The notes: generated by a model not told the origin, from the sequence alone. Shown: positions 44,536 through 58,391, counted from the stretch's first letter. The stretch: 64,000 bases of DNA from Amyloporia xantha (GCA_036971615.1 JAYKKR010000007.1:1550001-1614000), one strand, 5' to 3'. Translations and numbers: made by a program.

Positions 44536-45714
44536 GTGCGTCGAGTGCCTCCGCTCTGCTACATCTGCGTCGTCGTGCGGTGTGCTTGCATGATCTCTGC
44601 AGAGCGTGGCCGAGGAACAACAGAGAACGGCACTGCCACCGCTCAGCATCACTTCATCATTTGGAAGCCGTCACGGCATCATCATTCGTCATCGTCTCTC
44701 AGCACTTCCCTATCTATCAACCATCCCAACCTACTCTAACTTATTTCGTCTCACACATCTTCCTCGTTTCCCAGCCTGCGATCATTCTCGCCATCACGTT
44801 TTGTGTCGTGCCATCCACCCGGCGCGATGGGCGCCGGCTATGTCACAAACAAAACGTCTACCAGAGGGACCCCCGCGCAGTGCGCGATTCGATCGACCTG
44901 CTGTCCCAATTACTCAAGCCTCCATAATACTTCATATTTATCCGACTCGCATGGAATGCACTCTTCATTCGTATCCTCTAAACATCTGATTCTATCATAT
45001 ATCCATCATATCCACATCCCTGATGTATTAGCTAGTAGTATCTTACTATCCCCCCAATCTCCCTCGCTTCTGCTTTGACTTCTTGCTTGTATTGGCATCG
45101 GAACGCATTTCTTGTTCAGAAACTTCATGTGTGTGCGTGATACTGTTTCGCGAAATGTCACAGACTACGATGCTGTGACAGACGCGTTGCTACCGCGGCC
45201 TGCGAGCTGAAGTTGGTTCCTTCCTTCTCAACGACCGACATGGACTTGACAGGCAGACTGCTAGGTAGCCCGCTTTGCGATGTCTGCAAGAACCATGATA
45301 GCCAATTCCATCTGGGGTGCAAGTTTACGCGATATTGTTCATGAGCTGTCCCTGTCATTGGCGTCTGACCGTTCGAATTCGCCAATGAGGTTTGAGGCTG
45401 CGTACAGACCGTTTTGGAAATCTCGACTGGTCCGCTCACACGCGTGGCTGCAAGATTGGCCCGAAAATATCAACGCCCAGCACGTTGCTCAGTCTCCGAA
45501 ACGCGGTGGTTGCACAGGCTGTCACATGAAATTCCGTGGGCGTCGTAGAGATGAAACTCTCTGTATCTCGGAGATGGCTGCGGACGGGAAACCTGTGAAT
45601 CGTCCTTTGTCACCGAAGCCGTGGGCATTTTCCATTGCAATAACGCTCTGTTCCTGGAAAGAAGTCAATCGGATACGAGGCCGCTTGTCGGAGATTTCCA
45701 GACCGGTTTGCAAT

Positions 45715-45870
45715 GGTTTGTAATGGCACTCAATGTCTAAGCGTTTTCGGCTCGATTGCAATTCATCACAATCACTGTGACGCCGTTGCAATGCCATTGC
45801 AATGCCATTGTAATGACCGTGATGACTTTATAAGGCAATTGTAATGGAAATTCGTGCTCAAAATGAGTCA
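45715..45870. repeat. CATTGCAATG-type short repeats
   Basis: CATTGCAATG, itself a palindrome, occurs as overlapping direct copies (TTGCAATGCCATTGCAATGCCATTGTAATG at about 45784-45813) with further ATTGTAATGG / TTGTAATGG copies around it. Origin unclear. Confidence 0.6.
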
Positions 45871-45995
45871 CAATGTCACTCAATGTTATCGCAATATTTC
45901 GAGATTGCAATTGACGCAGGAAACTTCCGACACTGTTTCTGCCCGGATTTAGAGCTTGGCAGTCCGTATAGACACCAAGGCGGGGGAAAGCCAAT

Positions 45996-46022
45996 GCCGT
46001 GATACAGACACTGTATCACGGC
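45996..46022. repeat. Perfect 12-bp inverted repeat with 3-base loop
   Basis: GCCGTGATACAG, ACA, CTGTATCACGGC. The arms are fully complementary. A partial match to the same arm, CGTGATACTG, lies at 45136-45145. Confidence 0.85.
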
Positions 46023-46425
46023 TTACAGGCCATGTTGTGAATGTTCAATGGTACTTATGAGCCCGAACCAAGGCATGTTGAAACCGCAGCAAAAATACGA
46101 AAAAGTTTCAAAAAGAGAATTTGTTATTCTTGACGCCGCCGGAATATCACTCACCTAATGAAAGGATGTGCTGATGGTTGCTTGTACTGTTGGGCATACC
46201 CTGACAATGCATGTAAACTATGCTATTCGATGTATCCTGACCATTGACGTCCATTCTATATCTCTGCTGGAAGATTATGGTACGAAATGCCCGGTAGTCC
46301 GCATAAATTATGCGCACGCATGATATTGTACAAAGCAGTCAAGCTCGAGAAACGCATCGATAAACAACAATGTGAAGATCCAGCATAGAATCGCATAACC
46401 CAGGAAAGCGAGCAGAGACCGATCC

Positions 46426-48535
46426 TCAAAGACGTTTTTTGCCGATGATAGCATGTTTCGCACTCTTGGCGCCCGAGCTGCTGTTTACGATCTTTTCCTT
46501 TTTCTTGTCTATCCCTCCTGTGCGCTTCTTCTTCGACTCTTCCTTTGTCGAAATACTATTGTCTGCAGCTCGCGCTGTGGAAGCTGTGCCAGCCGCCGCT
46601 GCAGAGGCATCGCTGATAGTCGATTTGCGCTTCTTGATCTTCCCATGAGATGCTGTACCGTCTTTCTGACCCGGGGACGGAGTACCAGCGACAGCTTCCT
46701 CCGCAAGCTTAGCTATAGCATTGCTAAGAGGGGTAGCTTCCGCGGTTTTGGCCTTCCTCTTCTTCACGCTGCCATCAGGAGTCCGGGCCGACAACCCATC
46801 AGCGGGCGTATTCGGCGGCGCAGTAGGTGTAGACACTGATGGTCCATCCTCGAAAAAGTCTGTTGCGGACGCTCGAGCCTTTTTCTTCGTAGCGACCGAT
46901 GGCGTAACGAGGACTTCGGGATCGGGGGTCATCTTAGAGTCCGCAATTGTCGCAGGCTCGACAGCGTGGGTGGCAGGAGAAGTAGCTGATGATGGATCAA
47001 CACCGGTCATAGCGGACGCGGAAGCTTTCTTCTTCGACTTCCTGGTTGCAACCTCATCCATCGCAACAGATGGACCCTTTGCGGATTTTGTGCCTGTTGA
47101 TGATGAACCACCACCAATAGCAAGAGTTGATGGAGAGAGGACGGCGGAATCAAATGCTTGAGACTGTGTAGTCTCACCTACGTCCATCTTGCGCTTCTTC
47201 ATCTTTTTGACCGGCGCTTCAGGCGCAACTGACGGAGGAGGCTTCGTGCCGCTTTCATCAGCTGGTGGTGATATTGAGACGGTCGCTGCCTCCGTGACTA
47301 GCGGCGCCTTCTCTTTCTTCCCGGACTTCGCCTTCTTCTGAGCAGAGGGCTGCTCTGAAACCGCCTTCGCCTTCTTCTGCGGTGTGCTTACTTCCTCCTC
47401 GGCCGCCCGCTTTTTCCCCTTCCCCTTTCCCTTGGGCGTATCCACCTCGTCAACGGCCATTTTATCCAAGTCCATTTTCTTCTTCGACTTGCTCGTGGCC
47501 ACTTCGGCAGCTGGTGTCTTCAGTCTCTCCTGTTCCTTTCCGACACCACTCTCGCTCTCGCTGCCCTCGGCCTCGCTCTCTTCTTCTGAGGATGGCCTCG
47601 CAATCAAGCCATCCCAGCGAGCGCCTTCTTCCCCGCCCAGGTTGCAACTCCAGATCGGAAGACTGACAGACGAATTCGTCTTGATATAGAAACTTTGAAT
47701 ATTATCCCATTCTCCTTTGATGTTTTTGACGATGGCAGGTAGAGCCATCTTGAGGTTGTCGAGAATTTGTGACGGCTTCTGGGAAAGTGTGCCGATTTTT
47801 ACAGAGCTGCAAGTGTCGCGGTATGAGATATGATGAAAGGGACATAACGAATTCACACATACGTGCATGTCCCCTTATTCTGGTGGAAATACGTCGAAGA
47901 AATGGCACGTTCGAGTTCGCCCTTCAGGTCTTTCCTGGTCAGACACACAGGTATCGGTTGCCTGCAACAGCTAGCTTCAGCTCTGAAGATTCGGAGACTG
48001 CTCAAAGAACCTACTTTTTTGCTCCAAAGAAAATCTTCCCCAACAAACCTGGGAGTAATGGGACGACTCGCTCGTCGGCAAGGAATAGATCATTCTCCTT
48101 TAGCAGCAATCTCCGGGCCTCAAACGGCTTGAATTTCCCTTTGAGTTTCGTAATCCCGACGACTCGCGAGATGAAACGGATGTTCTGTGATTCCAGGAGA
48201 TCCTTGTATTCTCGTTGCGGGTCTTTGGTGATGAGACAGACGGACGAGGTACGAGGGTCTACCAGAGGGTGCGCAATGGGTCTGGGGCGTGTAATTCCAA
48301 TAAGTACGAGCATATTTGATGGGTACAATACATACATTTTGAATGGCTTGAGCTTCTTCTCTGGCTGCATCTGCTTCACTGTTACCGCGAGCCAGACATT
48401 TTGTTCTTTGCCCGGAAGCAGCTGGTTTTCTGCCTTTTTCTCCTCGACCTTTCGGACATGATCGAGAAGGGCATTCACCGCGAGTTTGCATTGCTTTTCG
48501 GAGACATGGCTATCAATGAGTTCATCTTTCGCCAT
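46426..48535 (-). CDS. Ribosomal L1-domain protein (RSL1D1/Cic1/Utp30 type) with long Lys/Ser tail, 648 aa
   Basis: Nucleolar L1-fold family acting in ribosome assembly. Four exons: 48336-48535, 48015-48281, 47863-47961 and 46426-47806, all phase-consistent, giving 648 aa. The L1 domain spans about residues 1-250: MAKDELIDSHVSEKQ, KPFKIPIAHPLVDP, SSVCLITKDPQREYKD, PIPVCLTRKDLKGELE and KIGTLSQKPSQILDN. The remaining ~400 residues are low complexity, Lys/Ser/Ala/Thr-rich, with many basic clusters (KGKGKGKK, TKKKAR, KKEKIVNSS), ending IIGKKRL, which suits nucleolar retention. The longer upstream frame to 48643 is unlikely because homology starts at the chosen Met. The tail is unusually long for the family. 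Confidence 0.9.
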
Positions 48536-51500
48536 TTTGCTAGCTAGAGCAGCCAGATAGTCGAGTTCGAGTATGAGCCTGGGATGTATGAGGTTGAGAG
48601 TCTTGAGACAGTGCGATCGACGCCCAAGGGAAAATTGCTTCACGTGACGAGCTCATGGTGAAGGCTTCAAACAAAGCGGGTGGTTGGGCGTAGCATCTTT
48701 GCAAGCACACACAGCGCAGGGATCATCTATCGCGAAAAGAATAGCTGATTCAAATGGTTTGGCTAGTTACTGATGATCATTGTAATGTCCCTCTGCTGTG
48801 TTATTACTCGTACTCTCGATGGAATTCGACCTGGAGCCATTGGCCCTTGACACTCCTCAGTTCTCGAGCTTTCATGTCCCAACGGGATGTCATGAATACT
48901 CAAGGGACCATTGACGCTGTTCCTTACGTGTCCGTGGATGCTTCCAGGCGAAGAACAGTTGCCTTCATTGTGAGACTCCAGTTGCAGATTTGCTCGCTAT
49001 ATGGGCAGCATAGTCCTCGATACCTCCTGTTTGTCGGGGGTACCGTACCGTATGATGATCTATCCAACTGTTGACACAGATTGCAATGCTTATCTCGACT
49101 TCTTTGTATGTTACCATGCAGTATGTCCGTCCTCCCTTCGATATGTAAGCTCTGATCAGTTTAGGACATTCCAAGTCGTGCAGACTTCATCATTGTCCTC
49201 GATTGTTGTGTATGAACTACGGGAATTTTGGCTCCCTTCTAGTTGAATGGCTGCACGCGAAAGAAGCCGACTTCATAGCAGATATTTCAGCCACAGTATT
49301 GTTGAATCGGCAGCCTCAGCTTCTGATTCACCGCACCTCTCAAAAAACTGAACATCGATTTTTGAATGTGCGTCTCCATCTAACCTCTATCGCAATATCA
49401 CCAAGGTTCAAGGTATGTACTACAGCATATCAAAATTGGCACGGGCGAGACATGTTATATTGATACTACATGACCCGCCAACATTTAGTTTCGATGCGTT
49501 CTCAACAGCGTTACTACCTGGCCGCTTTTCGACGATGCTCTCGTTCTCCGGTGTGCACGTCGAATATTTCACCTCAGCTGTTCAAGAGTTTTTGGATTCT
49601 CTGCTGAGCAATTCCCCCAAGACGAGCTATGACAATGCTTGAGCGGCCATTGTGGACCACCTAAGTAGACCGGAAGATGGGAGCTTTCACAATACTCAGC
49701 GGTTCGTAATTTTTACCTTCCGTTTCATTAATATGCTACGGTTCTGAACAGATAGGGACATGATCCTTGGAACTATTTGAATGTCGTCGATATGAAGTTG
49801 TGTGAGGACCGCTATTTATTCACACGACTCCAAGGCTCGCAGCGCTTCAAAACTACGTCGCGGATAGTATCCGACGTGAAATCTTCATTCATGCAGAGCA
49901 CTGAGCAACAGTGAACCCCATCAATCGACATCCACAATGTCCGCGACGAGCAGTCGATTGAAGCAAGTCAACTAGGGCGTCAGAGACGTCTAACATAATC
50001 GGTCAGTTAAATTCTATCTTTATAAATATTGAGGCCGTTTACTCTCACTACACCTTGGTTTCTCTGATAAACGTGACCTGGCGGCCCTCTTGCGCCTCCT
50101 AATACGTGCGCAGTTGCATCGCTCCGGAGGCTTGTATCGGTGACGCGCTTGACAATGATTCCATAACGTCTATAAATCGTTCTGCTCATACAATGATGGC
50201 TTATTCTCGCAGAAGATGTTGGGGCTTACAGCGATGACAATGAATATTTCCTTCAGAAGCAAAGCTGTATCCCCGACTTCCCTTCAGCGTTTCTCCGTCG
50301 TCGTCTCATAGTCTATGGACATGCGGAAAATTCTGTGCCTGGCTATCAACTTCGCAATGTTCTGATCCATACTAGCATTGCGCAGGCCACAGAGACACTC
50401 CTGAACGACTTCGCGATCCACTGCGAGTATCTGCGCATTCCAGGTCTTCCGGAATCTACATGGACCGCCGGGGCTCATACTGAGCCCGGGCTCGCCTCTT
50501 TTCGTGGGAGTCCGCGTCGCAAATGTGCGGACGATCTCGGGTACGGCTGTCAATGACCATGGCGCTCTACTCCGCCGCTTCTGCGAATGGCCCGGAGGGT
50601 TAGAGAAGCATGTCTATCTGCGCGAATCAACAAAGGGTGCGTGGTCGCTGCAGACGTCGGCGCATAATTGGTTTAATTGTATCGCTACTGCCTTTGCGTC
50701 GTATTCCGACATTGCTTTTCAGAGTGAATCACTTCCCAATTGTCATCGAGGCCGGCATCAGACAGATAAAACATTATGACTACGATCCGACATTGCTCGG
50801 AGTCGCATTTGATAAATAATTGGCCAAGCTCAAGGCGGCGCTCCCGCATTCAATATTGATTGTCCATACCTGCGCGCATGACCCGGCAGGTGTCGATCAC
50901 CGTGTGAGCAGTGGCTGCAGATCGCGGAAGAGGCGGGGACATTACATAGTCTTCAGCCGCGCGTACTAGAGCGTCTCCAGCGGCCTAGACGCGGACGCAT
51001 GGGCTGTCTGAAAATTCGTGAAAATAGGCATTACGTCGCTGATTTATCAGGTATGTCATCTATTGTTGGATATTTACTTTTACAAGGGCTATCATGGAAT
51101 CTTCTTCCTTGCGTTATCTTTTATTAGGGTTTCATACAAAGACAAGATTGTGCGGCGAGTGCAGTAGAACATCGCACGTCGTGTCATCCACCCTCGAGGT
51201 AGCCAATGGCCATGCGAGCCAGGAGTGAGCTACCTTTCCTATCGCTCAACGATATCCGCGGTCCACCTACGCACCACCTACGCACGGTGTTCGACTTGTG
51301 CGTACCCTTCAAATTGTTTGTTGTACTTCGCTGGAACCGTCAATTTGTCCTGTCGCGTGTGATTTGACATTGACTGTTCACAGCTACCCCACCTGACTCA
51401 CTCTTTAGATGGCGCTCATCATGAGTGATGCAGCGCCTTTCGAAAAATGGAAGCGTGATGCTAAGAAGATAGCCGAGCTGGTCACTGCAGCATGAAAGGA

Positions 51501-52878
51501 ATTGCATCGTCTGCTTACGGAGGAGACCAAGGGACCCAATAATTGGGACCACATTATCGATCAGATAGGCATGTCCAGGTGTGTGTCGATTTCTGGTTAC
51601 GGTTTGGTGTGGTCCAAATTGCATTAGGATAAAGTATCTTGTGATACATCAGCAACATTTTCAACGAGTGCTAGAAGGGTGCCTGCCCTCTACTGAGTCC
51701 CATGGTTCATGTTTCATAGAGGTCCATCTGGTGAGATGTTACTGTGGGTATGGTGACACGGGAGGTTCCCGTCTACTATGGGGACGAGCGCTCCCTCAAG
51801 ATGTGCCGAGGGGTTGCCTGTATGTCCATCTATAGGAGCACCCTCGTGCGCAGCCATCGTTGCATATTTCCCTTTAAAAGGCATCGCCTAGCTGGAGAAT
51901 GCATATTTATTATTCACGAACTGTTTTGATTGGATTGCTTCTATCGAGGCGCTTTGATTAGTGCAGGGATCCCGCTTGTGGTGCAGGTTCAGGTTTTGAG
52001 CGCGGACCCTCAAAACTGGACGCTTTCTGCCGGTGAGCCTCAGATGACCTGACGGCGCCATATGCTTGAAGCAATTCGATTCGTTGGGTCGAGTAGAGAT
52101 TCAAAATTGTCATCCCGGCCCCTCCGCTAGAATTTCAACTCCGAGTCCGGAGATGCTATGTCTAACTAGAAACTACTCGTTTGGACAGGCAGGAGGTTGG
52201 CAAATGATGATTGAGTATATCTCAGCTTCACGGGAATCTTTATGGAGCAAAGCTCGACTCATACGAGCAAAGAGCAAATCTATCTGACAATGAACGGGAG
52301 ACTTTCGATGGCAGGACTAAACAGTCGCAACGTCTGTAGGGGTAAATGATCGTGAACGTCACGGGAAACAATGGGTATCGTAGTTATAGAAGAACTTGAA
52401 ACGATGGCGAGCTAGTTAGGAGGGGTGGGGGTAGCTACTAGCATCAGCATAGCCGTGTAGTGATTGAATTTGCAAGGTATTTGTATACCCACTATCCGAT
52501 ATACGACAATACTCCTGTCCGTTGCCTGATTGTTGTCAATGTCAGATCCTTTCTGTCACTATTGTACAGGCAAGTGTGCTCAGATATACCGCTATGGGTG
52601 GGCAATGGAAGTGACCACGATCAGGATTCTATTTTCAGGACTGTAGTAGCATTACCTTGCCGCCAACTCAAAGGTGATCCCAATGCATCTTGGTAATCAT
52701 ATGGTCATTTCAAGACACATTATTAGACTATGAGGTGAGATATACTACGCATGAGGCATTGTGTGGATAATGAAAATGCTGAGTGAATGCAACGACATGC
52801 GACAAAGAATGAGTGAATGCTGCTAAAAACCCATGGAATGATGCTACTAATATACAACCTCGTACCCCAGCCCGCAAA
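48536..52878. other. Large gene-poor stretch
   Basis: About 4.3 kb with only short frames. The most protein-like piece is at 51409-51578 (listed separately). Frames near 50280-50560 plus have balanced composition but no recognisable family. Confidence 0.35.
51409..51578 (+). pseudogene. Exon-like fragment with internal stop
   Basis: From ATG at 51409 it reads MALIMSDAAPFEKWKRDAKK, an in-frame TGA at 51493-51495, then KELHRLLTEE and NWDHIIDQIG up to a GTGTGT donor. Composition and charge pattern look coding on both sides of the stop, so it may be a dead helical gene. No relative is recognised. Confidence 0.3.
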
Positions 52879-55800
52879 TTACCCTCGATCCACCCCTGGC
52901 TGCCATGGAATCTCATTCAGCCTCTGCCTAGTCGACGACCTTCCGGTACCTGCAGCCTTGCGCGACGTCGCGCGAAGATTGCTGTTGACAACCGTTGCCG
53001 GGCTTCCCGCTAATGACTCGGACGCGGTCCTCCTGATTCTCTTGGGTGCGAGAGCACTCTTGGTTCCCCGCGGCGTCTCTGGATTGCGACTGGACCGGCT
53101 TGAAATTGGTTTGAGAGCGGGAGCGAGGGAGGGCACTATTTCCCTCGCAAGCTCCCGAACAAGTACGGCGCCGTCCTCTTGGCTCAACTTGACGACAATG
53201 TCATAAATGCCGAAACGCTCGACCAACATGGCACGATTCGGATGCGCTTCGCAGACAGTACGGAGAATACGCAAGAGGTTCAGCCGCACGACTGCCTTGC
53301 TGTGACCGAGTTTATCAATGATACGCTTGAAGAACTGTGACTTAGCCACGCCTATTGTGATTCCAGTGGAGATACGGAACATCTTAAGGAACGGATCGAG
53401 CAGATTCTCAAATGAATTGGATTTGGCAGAGACGAAGCATTTGAGAAGCGCCTCCAATGCAGGTAGTTTCATCAGCTGGTCTTCGATCCTTGCTGTCTCA
53501 TCTTGCAGCCTATAAAACATTCAGCTTGGGGTACTCGGTGAATGTAAAAATCTCGCCAAACTTACCAAGATAGGATCGACTCCAAGGCACTGACTTGGAA
53601 GTAAGGGTCCTCCAACAGGCGCAAGTATAGTGAAAGACCGTCATGCTGCCACAATAATGTTCTGCAGCTCTTCCCAGCACTAGCAAGGTCACAGAGAATA
53701 GGCAAGGCGAATTGCTTCAGCGGCGAGCTCGACTCAATTACACGCTTCAAGCTTGGGATAATGCCCGCCTGTGCCGCTTCCTCCTGTCTGGTCTTGTTTA
53801 ACCGACAAAGGTTATAGCAGGTTTGGAAGATGTGATTGGACATTTCCTGTGGGTGACCATTAGAACTGCGCACGCTTCACGGATACTGGACACAATTGCA
53901 CATACCGTGCCGTATGGACCCGCGCTCTGTTCATCTAGGATCTTGACCAGAATCTCGATTGCATTTGCGTTCTGCAGAACCTCCAAAAGATTCGCGTTCA
54001 TCGAGAGGTGCTTGACGGCTTTCAGCATATGGACCAGATATTCTGGCTGTAGCAGCTCGCACGCTCTGAGGAGACCTAAAAGTGCACTGTCAGTATATAC
54101 TAGCCGTCATAAAATGCAACTCACGCCTAACGACTTTGCGAGTGCCAAGGGCATTCCGTACATGTATGTCCGACTGGGAGACCTGGCAGAAAACAAGCAG
54201 AATTTGGATGATCTTGCGGTTCATATCGGCTGCAAGTTCGCCTTGACTAGACATCACATTCAAGAGAGCCGATGATAAAGGGTCTAACAGCCCTTCGCGA
54301 ATAAACATCCTGCAGAAGTCGTTCTTCGTCGTAGGGCTTTGTAGATCGAACACGCTGCAGATCCCATTTAGGGAATGTATGACTAGATCAGTCTGCTCTG
54401 TGAAGTCTTCATCAAGGAGGTCTACGAGGACTTTCAGACCACGGCAACTGGACATCGGTGTGAGCAGATAGTAAGCACACAAAACGCCTGAATGGACGTA
54501 CGCTATGAACATCTGCAACGTCAGTACTGATGAATGACACAAGAGGCGGATGAAGTTCGAAGCTTCTGTCCGGCACTCAGGTGGGTACTTCTTAGATGTG
54601 AAACCTGCGTTTCCAGTCAGGATTCAGTGTTGACATTGCATGCTTCCAAACATACCCATTATGACAGGAATTCCTCTGAACCAGCTGATTAGCTAGAGTT
54701 GGACTGAACGAAACACAAAAAAGGACTGACCCAATGAGGCAAAAACTCTCCAAGAAACCCATGTCCGTGGTAACAAGCTAGGTGTGCCTTGTGAGTAAAA
54801 CTGATATTCATTAAAAATAGAATGTGCCTCACAGCGTTGACAATCTGCAAGAGCTTCAACGTAACATCACGGGACGACCTGCCTTCCAGCACTTCTAAGA
54901 TAGCAAGCATCCCATGAGCCGACACCAACTGCGACTGCATCTCCGGCGTTTCCGACATGATCGCCAGCTTCGGACAACGTGAGCATTGAACCATATCAGA
55001 CCAGAAATTTTGAAATGCGTACCAGTTGATCGCAGGCTTCACGTAATTGAAAGTCGGGAGCCGAAGGCGTGAGCTCATCAATGAGCTGGGTGACGGTGTT
55101 CGACAGTCGAGCGTATTTATCACGTTGGAGGTTGGACTCCATGTCGTCCTCGTCAAAGCCTTCGTCGATCTTTATACAGGGCATCAATACCTAAGGGACT
55201 GCAGTATACATGGTAATTACCTCAGCGAAGGGGTCTTCATCCTCATCCTCATCTCCTAGCTTCACAAATAATTAGTGACAGATAGACGCAGGACACAGTA
55301 AAACATACCCATGACTTATTAGACAGGCGAGTGTTCAATTGGAGGGTCTGCACAGCGTGCGACGCTGTTTATCATGCAATATCATCAACAATACATCCAC
55401 AACCACAGGCATCTTTCCACTCACTAGTACCGTTCGCCTTCCCAAACACATCCTCATAATCCTCTTCGTCGTCTTCCGCATACTTGCCAAATTCGGGCTG
55501 GCTGGGATATCGGCGAGACTCCGCCCGCCCGAAGGACCCTGTGCTCGGTCCAACAAACGATGACGAGCGGGAATGCGAGTGACCCGCAGACGCCGCACCA
55601 ACCTGTCCCAGGGCAGCTGGTGTGATGGGGCTGAGTGCTGGACGGGATTGCCGACGACTAAGACTAGGTAGCGGGGCCGTCCTTGGGCCAGGAGAAGGTG
55701 GCTGCACGCCGATGGTCTTGATGTCATTGGGGTGGAAGAGACCACGACGGATGGAATTCCTCAGCTACATCGGAGGAAGTGAGTTTGGACAATGAGAGGC

Positions 55801-57773
55801 TCTGTCAGAATGAATAAAGGGCGCATACCTTGAAGTCAGCGACCTTCGCCTGCAGCTTGTCCTCCTCGTCGTCGAACACCATATCTGAATAGTCTTCGAT
55901 CGGCGATACCAACTCCGGTTCCGGCAGAGTGACCAACGGGAGAGGCACCGTCGTCGGTCCCTGAGGACTCCGCGTCGGTCGGATAGTCTGAGCGTTGTCA
56001 TCAGTCTCAACCTTCTCTTCCTCCGCCGACGTCTTCTCCAATGCTGCTCAGAAGGATCTACGATCAGGACGATCATTCGACATTAAATCGGCCAGAATCA
56101 CATGCCTTGTAACTTCGTTAACGAGATGCCCTCTTCGAAGTCGTCGTCCCAATTGTCTGTCTGCTCCTCCGGCGCTTGCAATATGAACGGCATCGGGAGC
56201 GTCTCGCGTAGGTGTCCCATTTGTGTCACACCCGCGGGACCTTTGCCGGACTGCACGAGAACGGGTTTCCGCGTGACAGGTAAAGCAGAGGACTGGTTGG
56301 GTGGCACTATCGATATCATAGGCTGCAAGAATGTCGGCATATGTATTGGCTGTGCTGTAGGAGAATGAGACTGTCCGTCATTCACAGACGTCCGACGGCG
56401 CTCTGGGTTTCTCGCAGGCCGCGATGGTGCTGCTCCGGATTACAGTCAGATACGCGCTGACTGAGCAAGAATGCCAACCCACACTTTAACGCCTCGTTCC
56501 ATTCCTGGACCTTCAATACCGCCTCGTCATAATTGTAGTTACTCGGCGGCCTCTTCTGCGGCACCTCTCCTGTGCCAGCATCGCTGCCCCGCCCTGCCTG
56601 GTTGCCCGCCATCTGCTTCCGCGCCGCCACCATCCACGGGTGCCGCAGTAGCTTCTTCGCCGATATCCGCAGGTTGCAATCCTTCTGGAAACAATGGTAC
56701 AGAAAGTCCTTCACAATCGGCGAAGCCCCCTCTGGGATCGGCGGACAGTCGTCTTGCACAATGCGGAACAAAGCAGGCATTGGATCTAGAAAGTGGAATG
56801 GCGGCTTGCCTTCCAGCAGCTCGATGACCGTGCAGCCTACGCTCCTGAATAGTCATGATGAGCAAAAAAGGTTTTCGAGATGGTAGATATCAACTGACCA
56901 GATGTCGGACGCTGTTGTCGCTCCCGACTGTTCAATCACCTCGGGTGCCACTACCGCCAGTCAGCCGTCAACAGTCAGCACGCTGATGAGAGTAAACCAG
57001 CAGGCACACACTCCAATATGGACTCCCCACTACTGCGTCGTCCCGCACAGCGCCGACCGCCGTCCGGCTTGCGACCCCAAAGTCCGCCAGCTTCACACAT
57101 CCGTCTTTGTTCGTGAGGATGTTCGCGCCCTTGATGTCCCGGTGGATCACACCTTGGTCGTGCAGGTACATAAGCCCTTCCAGGACTTGCGAGATGTACA
57201 CCCCTACGAGCGTTTCCGGGAACTTGCCAAATCGTTTGCAGATGTTGTGCAGTGATCCGTTCTCGCAGAATCTGCGCGAGTTTAGAGTGATCCTAGGCTA
57301 CGGGAGGAAGCACGCACTCTAAAATGATGTACAGATACTCTGGTGTCTTCTCGAAGCCCTTGTACTTGACAATATTCGGATGATTCAGGTTCTTTAGCAG
57401 GTCGATCTCGGACTTGGACGCGTCAGTTCAGCAGCGGAACGCGCAATGCGATCGAGGAACTCACCATGATCTGTCCGATTTCGCTCTTCGGAATGTTACT
57501 CAGCTGAATCTCCTTTATCGCGACTGTCTCGCCAGTGGCCCAATTGAGAGCGCCTAATGCTCCGAATATGAGAGGCTCAGCGGACACACTAAGCAACGAG
57601 CAGACGTACGATAGACCTGCCCAAACGCGCCTTTCCCGAGCGAGTCTCCTAATTGCTGTTGTGATTTTCGCGTCAGTGCATTTCCTGTTCATATCCGCGG
57701 CCAAAACGCGTACATAGGCACGGAGAAGCTTGTTCGAGCCGGAGGTAGAGGCTCCTCTGCCGGGGGATGCCAT
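52879..57773 (-). CDS. Septation-initiation-network type protein kinase (Cdc7/SepH/Cdc15-like)
   Basis: Ser/Thr kinase that in fungi triggers septum formation at the end of mitosis, acting at spindle poles. The start [15 protein letters not shown] is at 57773. The kinase domain follows in several exons: P-loop [26 protein letters not shown] with the VAIK Lys, [23 protein letters not shown] (from 57144), DFG (57084), GSPYW, and DIWSVGCT with [10 protein letters not shown]. All catalytic residues are present. A charged middle region follows ([24 protein letters not shown]). The C-terminal third is helical and repeat-like ([39 protein letters not shown]), as in this kinase family, and the tail is basic and Ser-rich. 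Stop at 52879-52881. About 15 exons; I did not fix every junction. Confidence 0.88.
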
Positions 57774-58391
57774 GGTGTCTGAGAGAGGGCAGGGGTCAAA
57801 TGAGCGGAGGGTCTGACTTCACTGAGGGCATATATGCCCCGGGGCAACTCGACGGATCAGTGAGTCAGCTTGGAGCGCAGGCAGCAGTGAAAGAGAGGAG
57901 ATAGGTAAGTGTAGCCAGTGCAGACGCCAAAGTGGACACAAGCACTGCTCTATTACCGCTCGGCGCTTGCCGATCCACCTACCCGATGTGCGTTTCTGTG
58001 CCCGTTTTCGGCGTCCATTATTGTCGGGTTGGAGCACTGGACGAGAGCTAGACAATGGGAACGTTCAAAGGCAAGATAACTAAGGCATTGTATTCAATAT
58101 GATAGCGTTGTATAACAACTGATCAAGCGTCTGTTTTCTTGAACATTTGCATATGGGTCACCCGACGCTATTTTGGCAACGCGTTCGCTTGACTGCATTG
58201 CGAAGAACAACACTCTTACAGGTAGTGAAATTGGGAAACGACGCAATTATCATAAGCAGCAGCGGACAGTTATCGTCGGGTATGCCATGTTATTAGAAAT
58301 GGTGAGATAAAGTACTCTACATAACGGACCCGTAACTGCAAACGCCAATAAATCATATACTCACATTGAATGGAATACAATTGACTTACCA
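57774..58391. other. Intergenic stretch
   Basis: The left half is the kinase promoter and the right half the 3' flank of the uL5m gene. Nothing else seen. Confidence 0.45.

Larger units (their letters stand above)
44536..46425. other. Gene-free stretch with small repeats
   Basis: No coding content recognised. Contains the CATTG(C/T)AATG repeats near 45.7-45.9 kb, the inverted pair TGTCACAG..CTGTGACA near 45156-45181 and the hairpin at 45996-46022. Confidence 0.45.

Noticed and set aside
45158..45797. Open frames of 91-147 codons on both strands near 45.2-45.8 kb
   Set aside because: No recognisable motif, promoter or intron; the region overlaps the short repeats.
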